Shown piece by piece: positions 38,801 through 50,600 of a DNA stretch of 64,000 bases. Both the position numbers and the translations under genes were made by a program. This DNA comes from Jackrogersella multiformis (taxonomy: Eukaryota > Ascomycota > Sordariomycetes > Xylariales > Hypoxylaceae): positions 1 to 64,000 of the forward strand of contig CADCXD010000019.1 of the NCBI GenBank assembly GCA_902806575.1. Direction: 5' to 3'. Each line of letters begins with the position of its first letter. Position 1 is the stretch's first letter. The notes under the pieces are model-generated. The model ran no database searches. It saw only the letters and a program-made list of their open reading frames with translations, and was not told the DNA's origin.

Positions 38801-41800
38801 CTAGGTACTTAGGTAGGTTCGGCGGTAGCGAACAACTGGTAGGGAACGGAGTTATACAGTTATAAGATGACATGGCTCGGGATACGTTTGGCTTGGCACT
38901 TGCACAAGCATCGGAGTAAATGCATCGGAGCAAATGTATTGTACATAATTTACATAGTATAAAACCCCCCAATACCTATCGCTTCTCAAAATGATTAAGC
39001 GCAAGAGTTGTCGCATGATCTTGTACGTTTTTATGTACGGTAATGAAATGTATTGCGCTAGTAAGGTCGGACGGAAGATTATACTAAACGAGTTCCGGTA
39101 CCGAACATTCGACAGGAGTAAGGAGCGAGTAGGGAGGGCTACATGTAGGTAAGTAGGATGGGGATGACGACGATTGTATACATAGGTACTGCAGCTAGCG
39201 CTACCTACTTTAAGTACCTACCTAGGTTTATCGCATGGATGATCTCCGCCTCGGACTATCCGCCGTCCGGATACCCAAGATCCATACTATTATCTAGATA
39301 GGCCGGTACCTAAGGAGGCATGTGCATTATTTATTATTTATAGCTAAGCCAACCCACCTAGGTATATATTGTAAGGCTATATATATTATCATATGGTATG
39401 CTGCGCTGCACTTACTGGACTGCGGGCTTAACTTCCAAGGTTAAGGGGAAATCCCCCATCAAAAAGGGGAAAGAAAAGAGAGGGAATGCTTAACCTACCT
39501 TGTAGTTGTCAGCCGGAGTCTCGCAAACTTCGGCTTCCTTCAGTGCGACGATGGATCTCTGGGAGGCTAGGTACAATTTAAATCCTAATGGTTTCGGCGA
39601 CGGCGAAGCGGACCCCATATCGGTCAGCCTGCGCGTGACTACATATAGAGTGGAAGCCCTGTCGGTGCCGTGTGTTCTCCTGAGTGGCCTGTAAAGACGC
39701 CAACATTCAAGCTGGGCTGCGCGTAGGTTAACGACCGGCGGAGGTCTAAGCAACCCAACGTGGCGGGCTGGGTTGCCTACATAGGTAGTCCAAGGTTGCA
39801 TTGAGTCAGCCCCGGCTAACCGAATCATGTCTTTGCCAGCCGATAACAGCCCCCGAAAGTTTGCCATGATGCCATTTCTGCTATGGTATGCCCGGGTATT
39901 ATATATATTTCGAAAATATGAGTGAATGTAAAATATCCACCACGCTTAGTGATGATGATACCTAAGTAATGATAATAATGATGATGATAATGATGTACCT
40001 TTAACTCATTCTAAGTTATTTATCTGAGTATTAAAACGTTGCAAATCCTAAGATGCTACTTAAAAGTACCTAGATATAACATTTCGATATTTCCCGATCA
40101 TAATGGATCGAGACTACATTACATGTGTAGGTAGTACCTAGAGGTAATAACATTAAAGGTAATAACCTGGAAAGTACCTACCTAAGGTTGGAGACAAGTT
40201 TAGTAGGTAATAAAACAGGGACCGACACTCCGAAAAAGCCCAGTCCCACCCGCCGCTCTGGACCCCGTGTCCGTATCCACAGTACGAAATGAGCAAAGGC
40301 ATGTTTATGGATGTACATTAATATGTATTTGATGGCTAGGTATCAATCATAGGTAGGTATATCTTTCCTTACCTCCTAGCTGCCTGGTAAGTATACATGA
40401 GGTGCGTACCTAATAGTAGTTCTAAGCGTTACACTATCTACCTTCTTAAACCTTCTACTTTCTCCCGTCATTCAGCTCCGACCGACGTTAAGGAAGTAAA
40501 AGGTACATATCGAAGTCGATCGGCTTTTTGCCAAATATTCATCTTTATTTCTCCCCTCCAAATCTATATACACCTTAACCTCGACTAACATAACATGCCT
40601 GCAAATAAGTATACCTTAGGTACTTAATTATAGGTAGGTAAATATGCGCATTGCCAAGTACCTAGGTACCTAAGTAGGTATAAAAAAATAAAACCACCCG
40701 AGTTTAAACAAAACAAAGTACGGGAGCGGACGGATTACGAAATACGTGTACACGCCTCTCTTCCCGTATTGCGCTGTCACAGTACATGTAGACAGTACGG
40801 GATAGCCCCGTATCATTACCTAGCCAAATTGGTAAACTCCCACGCGAAAGAGACGACCAGCGCCGGGAGCCGTGGAGCCGAAACCCCCCCCCTCCAGGGA
40901 AAGAGGTTTGAGTTTAGGAATTTCATCAATCTGCCTCCGGTTCGATCGACTTTAAGTAATGTCGAGAGGGCATTCTTTCCTTTTTCTTCTAATATAGCTC
41001 GAGTGCACCAAACTAAAAAAAATCAAAAATCAAATTAAGATAGAAAATTTCATTTTCCATTTTACTTAATGAGATTTTAATTAATAATAAAATTATTAAC
41101 ATTTAATAAACGTTCATTAAACGAGGAAATACCGGCTGTGGCGCCCTCCATAAGGAAAATAAAATAATAAAGAAGAAAGTGGCAGAAAGAGAAAAAAAAA
41201 AAAAAAAAAGGGAAGCGCAAAATAGGAAGAAGGAAAGAAAGAAAGAAAGAGCCGGGCTAGGCCGTCTCCAGTGCACCCCCCCGGATTGACCGCCTTGTCG
41301 CATTGCCCTTTCCTCGGGAATCATCAGTGCTCAAGTTGCTGGGTTTTGGCTCAGGTGCGCTTGCTGATTTTTAGCGCAAACGCCCGAGTCTGGTCCGTCT
41401 TAATTTCTGTTCTCCCTCCCGTCCTGCCCGTCTCTTCTGCAACATCCCTCCTCATCAAGCGGCATCCCATTGCGCCAGAGCGCCATCTTCCCAGGCTTTC
41501 CGCCATCCCAAAAATTTCCCCTTTTCCTTTTTTTTCTTCTTCTTCTTCTCTTTCCTCTTCCTAATTTCCCACCCATTTAGTACAACACCCACACCCCCCC
41601 TGACCCTCTCCACCCCGACCGAAACTCATACAACAAAAATTTACCATCTACCGCACCGAACATCCACCGCCTCCCCCGTCTTCTCCGTTCTCACATCTCT
41701 CCTCAACAACTCTCTCATCTTCTGCCGGACCTGCCCTCGGAGCATCGCTTTATTGTTCGGAATAACATCATTGTCATCTCTTTCATTTGCGAAATACTAT

Positions 41801-41816
41801 TCATCTACTCGTCGAC
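35851..41816. other. Gene-poor ~6-kb region with palindromic microsatellites
   Basis: I find no convincing gene in this stretch. It holds many ACCTAGGT-type palindromic repeats (around 36,170-36,210, 37,845-37,920, 38,505-38,530, 38,605-38,660, 38,790-38,815, 39,205-39,230 and 40,655-40,685), polypyrimidine or polypurine tracts (36,012-36,042 and 41,190-41,250) and small AT-rich patches (36,310-36,480 and 41,015-41,120). An open frame at 39,490-39,867 (minus, 125 codons, MANFRGLLSAGKDMIRLAG...) is the longest but has no recognisable pattern. Pyrimidine-rich sequence from about 41,400 to 41,816 is probably the promoter and 5' leader of the Zn2Cys6 gene. Confidence 0.6.
37846..37916. repeat. 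Dense cluster of ACCTAGGT palindromic repeats
   Basis: Within ~70 bp the unit CTACCTACCTAGGTAGGTAT appears, then GATACCTAGGTAGGTACGTA, with a repeated GTATCGATGGATA between and after. The unit is self-complementary, so every copy can form a hairpin. It is one of the densest examples of a family found across intergenic DNA here. Confidence 0.7.
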
Positions 41817-44663
41817 ATGGCGTCTGTCGTCCGCGGCACGTCGCTCAGGGCCGGCGGTGCCTGTGTGCGCTGTCGCAAAGGCAAAACCAAGTGCGTTTAC
41901 GAGAATGGTCGAGCGCCTTGTAGGAACTGCGCGAAGGGGATGCATGAATGTTATCTTCCTTCGGAGAGTCTGGCTCATCATCACGGCCAGTCTCCAGCAA
42001 GACCTCCTCGTCCTCGAGAGAGCCTGCCTGGAGAGCGAAGCGTGTCGGCGACTAGCGACCGCCAGCCTGCAGCGTCCGGCACAGTCTTGCCCCGTAACAT
42101 GCAATCCAATAGCGAGAAGTAAGTCGTTACCTGTTTCTAATTTCTATTATTTTTATTGTTATTATTGTTGTGTATTATTCATTTTATCGCCATAATCACC
42201 ACATTTCCTTCTCTTTCTTGCAACGGCTGGTCCCCCTCAACGTTTTGCCTAGCCACCACTCTGCACTCTGTGGGCATTATGGTGTTTCGGCCTTGACCTA
42301 AGATGGCGGCGACTACGCGCCCCCGAATATACCTTGGTCATTGGTTGATCCGTGCTCATACTTCCCCCTACCTCGGTCAGGCCAGAGTACAGCCGGCCAA
42401 CGCGCCCCAACGCTTACTTGACTAGAGTCTGGGTGGCTATGAATAGGATGGATGCCGGTTGCCTCGTCTCGCCTCGGGACCTCCAGCGTCCCTTTTTCTT
42501 TTTTCTTCTTCCAATTTTCCCCTTCCCAATTGCCCGACCCGCCCCCCATCCTACCGTCCTGGTCCGTTTGTCCCTACACCCCCTAGCTCGCGCTCCCATC
42601 TCAATCAAACACCCTTGTCCTCCCCCAAACCTCGTTCGCGTTGATCGGCTCCACTAACACGTATTTTCGTTTGTCCCCATAGACTCAATCCGGAACTGGT
42701 GACGGAATGTGAAAGGGTAATCACCAAGACTATCCCGTCTTGTGTCGCCTTCCACAAGCCTTCGTTCTTGCAGAAGCTTAAGAACGGCACTCTCGAGGCT
42801 AGCATTGTCAATGGCCTCCTAACTTGCGCTGCACGGTAGGCGAACATATATTTTCTTAAGTTTTTTCCATCTTCATTCGTATTCCTCCGAATACATCACC
42901 CCGGAACCCGTCATATCCACTTTTGAGAGGATTCCGGGCGAATGGTTCATTCATCTCCGGAGGTGCATTCGCGTCTCGCCTAGCGCACCAATAAATTCCT
43001 CTCTTCCGCGAATCCTTTCCCGCCGCCTCTCTTCTCAGATCACGCATGAGAAGAAAACAATAAAAAAGCCCTGTTTCATTATGTTAAGTGAACCGGACTT
43101 ATCTAACTATCTGTTCCTCTCGCCTGTAGGAGCTCTCCGACTTTGATTCGCCGCTATGGAGGTCAGGGAGGTGCCTCGACAGCCGCCGAGCATTTTGCCG
43201 TCAAGTCCATCAATTTAATTATGCAGAATCTTGACAACCCGAGCTTGGCAGATATTCAGGCTCTTTGCCTCCTGATCATCCACGAATGGGGCAACCGCAA
43301 TGCCGTCCGTGCCTACATCTATCTTGGCCAAGCTTCCCGTATGGCCCAGATGTATCGGATAATTGCCGTGCACCAGAATCGAGGCGATCCCGATCAGTTC
43401 ATCAAGGACGAGTCGTTCCGCCGCACTCTGTGGCTCATCTATGTTCTCGACTGCTTCCTCACTAGCAGCCCCGGCCGCCAACCGGCCGTCTCTCACCATG
43501 ACATTAAGGATGTGCCACTTCCGTGTCTCGACATGAGCTACAACTTCGGCACTCCCGTCTATGTGCGCACTCTTGCAGGTGGCCCGCCGCCTGCGCTCCC
43601 GGATCCGTCTACTCCGATGACCGAGGTCGGCGAGTTTGGCCACATAGTAATGGCAACTCAGGCGTGGCGTAATGTCATCGAAATGCTTACTACCGTCACG
43701 AGTGCCACCTTCTCCGAAGAGGAGTGTGCCTCTCTGGAAGCAGGCATTGAAGCGGTTCGTAATTCTTTGCCGCCGCACTTCATGGACAAACCTGGGCAGA
43801 TCAATCTTCATATCACCATGGGTAGCGGGTTTACGTATGCTATGCTGCACTGCCTCCTCCACTGCGCTACTATTATGGTCAACCGCCGCAGGCTTCTCCA
43901 CCTCGTTACCACTGACGGTTTTAACCACGAGACCTGGCGCATGGTCCCCCACATTCACCTACAAACGGTCGACCGAGTATTTGCGGCCGCTCACAGCGTG
44001 GTGTCTCTCCTTCTCGCCTTGGAAGCTAATGCCGACAAGGATGCTGTCCTCAACTTCCCCCTCGTCATGCTGTTCTCTTGCTTCACCGCTTGTTCGACTG
44101 TGGCTTGGTTTAGCCTAAAGGGACTGACTCCCGGTGACGTGAATGAGACAGCCGAGTCGATTGTTCGTGACGGCATGCGGTTTCTCCAAGACGGGGCCAA
44201 CATCTGGATTCTTGCTGTTCCCTGGTACCGGCATCTATCTGTCATGAACAAAGTCTTGCGTAATGGTGATAGGACACTTCAGAGGACGCAACCTGAGCCT
44301 GCCGTGCCGTCGATCAAGGAGGACACGGCGAGCCAACCAGATAACCCAGACAGCATGGACTACGAGCGGCCGCAATCAGCCAACGCGCAAGAACAGGTCG
44401 ACGGTCGAGGCAGCGAGCCTCCGCGAAAGTCGGGATTCACTACTATCAATGGAGGATCGGCTGGAGCATCAACGCCGGCGACTGCAAGCCCACCGCCAGG
44501 ACAGACAAAGGTAGATTCCCCGGCACCGTCCTCCTCTGGACAGCCAGCCGAATCTGCGCCGGCTTCAGGCAACGATATGACCGCGGCCGAGCTATGCGTA
44601 GCCTTCGAGCGTCAACTGCTGGAGCTGGACGACCTTGCTGCCTTCATGGGTGGCGGTGTCTGA
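41817..44663 (+). CDS. Zn2Cys6 transcription factor with fungal-specific domain
   Basis: Three exons, 41,817-42,118, 42,683-42,835 and 43,130-44,663, encode 662 residues. The N-terminus holds a binuclear zinc cluster with C16, C19, C26, C35, C38 and C45 (CVRCRKGKTKC ... APCRNCAKGMHEC), the DNA-binding module of fungal Gal4-type regulators. The middle (about residues 150-400) reads as the fungal transcription-factor domain (ADIQALCLLIIHEW, FRRTLWLIYVLDCF, and the following VSHHDIKDVPLPC). The C-terminus is rich in P, S, T and A, probably disordered and possibly activating. The two introns are long for a fungus (564 and 294 nt). The start at 41,817 is preferred to the in-frame ATG ten codons upstream because MASVVRG directly precedes the zinc cluster. 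Its target genes cannot be told from sequence. Confidence 0.9.
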
Positions 44664-45875
44664 GATGCCGATCGTCTAGGGTCATTATCTCTTTGAATGC
44701 CGTGCCATTTGCGCTTGCCAGTCACACACGGGCCACTTATGAGCGCACGGCGTGTCTTTCTATAGGACTGTATGTTAAATAGGGGAACCATGGATTGGCG
44801 TTAATTGGTGTTCTCGGATTGTTTTCGAAGGAGCCTTGTCGATTTCGAGATGTCGAGCTATTCATAGGGTTTATATCCACCCCCTTCGCCTTTGCAGTTT
44901 CGGCTATCGCAGTACATCGTGGCGTGTTGAAGTCGGAACGAGGCGAATGATTCACGATGATTCAAGACCGACTATCTCAAGGTGGTAGGTAGCAGGAGCA
45001 GTTGTAATCATGCGGCGGAGCTTGGTCAGTGATTTTTACCTAGGGTTCTGCTGCGGTTACCTGCCTAGGCTCTCAAGGTTTTACCTAGAGCATCTCGTCC
45101 ACGGAGCGGACGCATATTTCTCGACACGGGTACTCACTATCGTACATGAGGCTATAGGAGAAGGCCCAGTGGGGATATATCAGAAAAGAAAAAAACGGAA
45201 GAGCTGATGAGTGAATTTTCTATATGTATTGCAAGGAGGTTGCTCCTTTAACACCAAGGCAATAACTGCTGCCTGGTTTGCTGCAGTTGAAAGAAAGGGG
45301 AGGTAGCTTGTGGCTTTGAGAAAGCTTGTGTATTATTACTGAGACGAACGCATTTGACTTGCGACTCTTAGTTCGTTCGAAACCTGCTCCATAAAACATA
45401 GCTAAACCGACTTGCAATTGATACCTAGGCAACCTGGTTGATATAACTGCCCTAATGCATTATTAGAGTGACGATGCCCGGCAGCCCGGGAATGGAAACG
45501 TCACGTGCTTAGTGGATACCGGTGTGATTGGACCATGGACCATGGTAAATACACAGGTACTTCGTACATTCATTTTTATCCTTATCTTATATAAGGTACA
45601 TGGTTACATAGATGTTTATTATAATACCTAGGTACCTTATGTACCTAGGTAAGTATATTTTTCAATCCTTAACCTTCAACCCTCTACCTTATTCAAAATT
45701 CTTTACAGCACAACTACCCACCTGGTACGGTTTGCTATGTGATTGTTAAACGAGCTCTCATCTGCGACAGCCAAGATTCTCTCGTAGATTTGAGATTTGT
45801 TCATCGCGTCTCTAAGAGTCACAACGTCGCCGCTCACACCATGCATCGGTTCTGCCGAGATAGAAGCAATTGGAT
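44664..45875. other. Intergenic region between the Zn2Cys6 and METTL16-type genes
   Basis: The 1.2-kb stretch holds only short overlapping frames. A palindromic repeat cluster lies at about 45,625-45,655 (ATACCTAGGTACCTTATGTACC then CCTAGGTAAGTA). Both flanking genes are on the plus strand, so this includes the promoter of the methyltransferase gene. Confidence 0.5.
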
Positions 45876-47414
45876 ATGTCGGGCTGTGATCGCACCCTCG
45901 AGCACGGCACGAAACGGAAGTATGCTGGAGATGGACCTGAACCTGAGATGAGTGGCAGTCGACTGGCTTCGGCAACGGTTACCCAACATCGTATGCCAGA
46001 CACAAATCTCCCCTCGGGGCCGGTGGTTTCTAGGGATGACAACTATTATAAAACTCTCTATCTAGAGGAAACCGACTTTCGCCTCCTCGGGCAGCGTGAT
46101 GCTGAATTTAAGGATGTATTGGAACACGGCTCACATCTCGACTTTGCTAATCCCAAGTCCGTCATGGCGCTTACCAAGACTCTTCTCAAACAAGACTTCG
46201 GCTTGCTAATCGACTTACCAACGGACCGTCTCTGCCCTCCAGTACCCAACCGCCACAACTATATCCTTTGGCTGAAGGAACTTCTCGACTCCTCCTCACC
46301 TCCGTCTCTGGAATCCGGTGGCCTAACTCGGTCGGTGGTAGGGCTGGACATAGGCACCGGTGCCAGCCTCATCTATCCACTTCTAGGTTGTGTCCAGCGA
46401 CCGTCGTGGTCATTCATCGCTACCGATGTAGATACGAAATCTCTGGATTACGCACGCAAGAATGCCAGGCTCAATAATTTGCAGCCGCGGATACGCATAG
46501 TTGACCGGACTATCACGGATTTTCTTCTTCCCCTAGATGAGCTCGGTCTAGAAGCCATTGACTTCGTCATGGTCAATCCTCCGTTCTATACATCAGGGAC
46601 AGAGCTTGTAGATCTAGCTAGACAGAAATCTAAACCCCCGAATACCGCCTGCACGGGTGCGCCGATCGAAATGGTCTGCGGCGGAGGCGAAATTGGCTTC
46701 ATCCGGCGAATTATTAACGAGTCTTTGGTCTTGAGAGAGAGGGTGCAGTGGTACACATCCATGCTTGGCAAGCAATCGAGCCTGGAAGTGCTCATTGGGA
46801 TTCTGAAAACCCACGGCGTGACCAACTATGCCGTAACAGCATTCGTTCAGGGAAACAAGACTCGTAGGTGGGCTATCGGGTGGAGTTTTGGGAATCGCAG
46901 GCCGAGCTTGTCAGCGAGTAGAGGCTATGATCCTTTGGCTGGGAAGAAGATCTTACCTTCTCCCACAGAAGTGACGGTTGGCACATGTCCGATATCTCGA
47001 GCCGGGCCCGAGCAGCTTGAGCAGGTAATTTGCAGTACGATGGAGAATATCAACTTGACTTCGTGGACCTGGAACACGTCACTCTCCAGGGGTATTGGCT
47101 TTGCCAATAGCAACGTGTGGAGTCGAGCTTACCGAAGAAAAATTGCGAGGGAGAGAGGAGACACCAACTTGGCTAGCGAATTGACTGCCAGAAATAATCC
47201 TTCACCCTCTCCGCAGATGCCTCTTGGGCGAAAGCCGGAGCATGGCACCACGCAGTACGCATTTGGCTTCTCTATAACTATCCAGACCCAACGAGATACG
47301 GAGATTGGCCAAGATCAGAGTGTGATCGTGGCTCGCTGGCTACAGGGGACCGACTATGCATTATTCGAGAGTTTCACAGGCTTACTTCGAAAATCTGCAA
47401 TTTATGTTGGTTGA
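45876..47414 (+). CDS. METTL16-type RNA N6-adenine methyltransferase
   Basis: A single exon of 512 residues. It contains the Rossmann S-adenosylmethionine site VVGLDIGTGASLIYPLL (from ~155), the acidic strand ATDVDTKSLDYARKNA, and the catalytic motif NPPFY (234-238), the signature of the METTL16/RlmF family. Preceding segments (DFANPKSVMALTKTLLKQDF and CPPVPNRHNYILWL) match the conserved N-terminal region of that family. In animals and fission yeast METTL16 homologues methylate A43 of U6 snRNA near the 5' splice-site pairing region. The C-terminal half is more divergent, as is usual in fungi. The open frame begins just after a stop, and the first ATG in it is at 45,876. Its 3' end converges with the molybdenum hydroxylase gene, 189 bp away. 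Confidence 0.93.
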   Translation: MSGCDRTLEHGTKRKYAGDGPEPEMSGSRLASATVTQHRMPDTNLPSGPVVSRDDNYYKTLYLEETDFRLLGQRDAEFKDVLEHGSHLDFANPKSVMALTKTLLKQDFGLLIDLPTDRLCPPVPNRHNYILWLKELLDSSSPPSLESGGLTRSVVGLDIGTGASLIYPLLGCVQRPSWSFIATDVDTKSLDYARKNARLNNLQPRIRIVDRTITDFLLPLDELGLEAIDFVMVNPPFYTSGTELVDLARQKSKPPNTACTGAPIEMVCGGGEIGFIRRIINESLVLRERVQWYTSMLGKQSSLEVLIGILKTHGVTNYAVTAFVQGNKTRRWAIGWSFGNRRPSLSASRGYDPLAGKKILPSPTEVTVGTCPISRAGPEQLEQVICSTMENINLTSWTWNTSLSRGIGFANSNVWSRAYRRKIARERGDTNLASELTARNNPSPSPQMPLGRKPEHGTTQYAFGFSITIQTQRDTEIGQDQSVIVARWLQGTDYALFESFTGLLRKSAIYVG

Positions 47415-47603
47415 TAAAGAGAAATCAATCATGCTTACAAAATGACACTCTACCACGGTTAGAAGATGACCACACACGTTGATTAAAACAACTTAGGGCG
47501 AGGTAGAGAGAATATACAATGGAGTTTATCATATCTCAAATGATTATGTGATATCGATGCTTTGACGAGCTTAGGGGTAAGTGCCCAGTGCCACCAACCC
47601 GAA

Positions 47604-50600
47604 TTAATCCTCAATGCGGACGAAAAAGTTCGTCTCGCCCTCTTTTGGAACCACAGCCGCGCGCTTGACAAATTCATCACCGATAGCCAGACGCAGTTTC
47701 TCTGGTGTTCCTGGGGCGTTGAGAACCAATGGTTCTTTCACGCCGTTCATCTCTCTCGCGGCCTTGACTGCTTCTCGAAGAGCAAAGAATACAGTGGAGC
47801 CTAGGAAAAGCGGCGGCTCCCCGATGCCCTTGCTACTTTGAATGGACCGCAGATGCTTCCAGCTAATGGCCTCCCCGTTCGAATCATGCTGCAGCATAGA
47901 CACATTGAATATTTGGGGAATATCCGAGAAACCTTTCGCTCGACTTAGCACACACAAGCTTTTACTAGTATGTAGTTTTCGCGACACTTACCTGGTATTT
48001 TGTATGACCCAGGCCCGCGAGTGAAAAGCTCGCCTTCCCTAGTCCATAGTGATTCTTCTATGGTGAATAAACCCTGCCCTTGAACAAAAGCCCCTTCAAT
48101 TTGTCCGTAGTCGATGGATGGATTAATAGACCGGCCAACATCCTGTTTTCCTATTAGATGGGGATTCCGTCTTTGCCCTGATCTTCACTCACCATCATTA
48201 TATCAGTCCTCAGAACAGTGTGGTCGCCTGTAAGTACATCTAATTCAACCTCGGTAATGGCAACACCCTGAGTGAAATAGTAGTACATCGGAAGGGGGTC
48301 TTTGAAATTTCCCCATTTATAACCTGTGAAGTGTTTAATTATTTTGGGTGTACAGTATCTGTAGAATAGGATGACTTACCTATCCGAGGCATCTTCCAAA
48401 AGCCGTTGGCTGCGAGGTTAACTCGATCATGGTACGCAGCCTGTGCAATCACCGACATTGGAGCGTCAGGCTCGAACCTTTTCCTGTAAGGCGCCAGCCT
48501 TTCGTTTAGTTGCTCGCAAGCGTTCTTTACAGCCATCCCATTTAGATCACTGCCCGATGAGGCAGCAGTAGGAGAGGGGTTAGCGACCTGATCAGTCTGC
48601 GAGTCTTTGTTGAATATTTGGTCGACGCTCACGCCGAGCTCCTCGGCTGCAACTTGACACATCTTGGTGTATAGGCCTTGTCCCATCTCAGTACCTCCAT
48701 GGTGAAGTAGTATGCTACCATCTGCGGAATATCGGGGTTAGCTAAGAACGAAAGACGGTGATTCATGTTCAAACATGATACCGGCGGTTTTAAGTTGTTC
48801 TTGAGCCGAGCTAACAAGATGAAGGCACATATGGACAACGGTGATGACCGACCTTCGTATATCCTCACATATGCGCCAGCCTGGTTTAGATGCAGGGCAG
48901 TCGCAAAACTACAATAGGGGGTTAGTCTTTGGTTGCACATAAGTGTGAAGTAGCTTGTTTACCTCAGTCCAAATTTGGTTGGGATCTTGCAGATTCCTCT
49001 CTTTCTGTACCGGCTCTTCGAATTGAAGATTCTGACCTCCTTTTTCCTGTTATCGTAGTCTGCATTAACGCTCAGTTGCTCCAGCATAGTTGGGACGTGG
49101 AAATCGATGTCGATCGGTTGCAAAAAGGGGGTCAAGTCGGCTTCCTTATATAGGTTTCTAATCCGTAGCTCATCGATGTCAACTCCAAGGCGCTCTGCAA
49201 TGGCACTCATGTAAGACTCGGCGAAATACATTGCCTGGGGTCCTCCAAATCCACGGAACGCGGTATTTGTGACTGTATTGGTCTTGCAAAGCCATCCCCG
49301 AATCCAGGCGTGCGGTATGTTGTAACAATTATCAATATGAGTGCATGCTCGATCCATCACGGCTCCGGACATGTCTAGAGAGTATCCCGCGTTGTTGTAG
49401 ATGTCTGCATCGAGACACTGGATCACGCCGTTGGCATCGGTTCCGACTTTCCATTTACATTGCATCGGATGTCTCTGCCCACTGGTCGCGATATCTTCAT
49501 CGCGGGTCAACATCATCCTCATGGGACGCCGCTCCTTTTTGGCTGCGATAGCAACTAAGCATGCTATTGGTGTACTCCTCGACTCCTTTCCCCCATACGC
49601 CCCACCGAGACGTCGGACTCTCATATTCACACGACTCATGGGTACACCGAGTAACTGAGCGACGAAGACCTGGTTCTCCATTAGGTTCTGTGTGGAAGCG
49701 TAAACTTCCATAGACTCGTCTTCAATATGCGGGATCGCCAAGGCAGCATTGGTTTCCAGATAGAAATGTTCTTGGCCGCCCAGTTTTGTTGTCCCCTCAA
49801 CTATATGCTCACATTTAGCAAACATATCATCTAAGGATCCTTGGATAGCGGCTCCTTTCTTTAGCTGCTTCCCATGTTCGAAATAACTTTGGGCTTTAAT
49901 TGCTTGGTCGATGGTGAGTATAGCCGGCATTGTCTCGTATGTCACTCGGACCTTAGCAGCAGCAGTTTGGGCCTGTAAAGCTGTCTCGGCGTAAACTAGG
50001 CCTATTGTCTGGCCATGTGAACGAACCTCATCAACAGCAAATAGGGGTTCATCTACCCGGATCGGACCCCAATCATTTTTCTCGCGCGGTATACTATCCT
50101 TGTCAATATAACCGACAACTCCTGGCATCTCAAGGGCAATGCTCCAGTCGACTGCGAGGATCTTCGCATGTGCTTTTGTCGATAACACAAGAGCACAGTA
50201 CAGCTCATTCTTCTGTTGTGGCATATCATCGACATACTCTGCCTCTCCTGTGCAATGCTTTAGAGCAGAGAGATGCGGGATCTGTCTGCCTACGACTTTG
50301 GTACCAGAGGCGACAATGTGATCACGAGCCCCGGTAGATAATTCCCGGTGTACCTCATGAACGGTATCGTAACCAGTATTGGCTATGCCTAGTTCCGCGA
50401 TACTCTCATGCCAGAAACGGAAAAGTAAAGACAACGTTAGGGCTGCGAGCATGTCAGAAGCTTGTAGCACGGTCCTGGATTTCTGCGGAGACTCACTCTT
50501 TCTGTACTGGGCCATCCCTCCTGGCACACCAAATGGTAAGTCAAAGTCCTCTAGAAGAGCACTTATGGCCTCTTCTCGTGTGGCATCATCTGCCCATTGC

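Noticed and set aside
39490..39867. 125-codon minus-strand frame in the gene-poor region
   Set aside because: No motif, no clear splice context, and neighbouring frames are similarly open. It could be real but cannot be supported.
43215..43958. 247-codon minus-strand frame opposite the Zn2Cys6 gene
   Set aside because: It is the antisense shadow of a well-supported coding exon and shows no domain.
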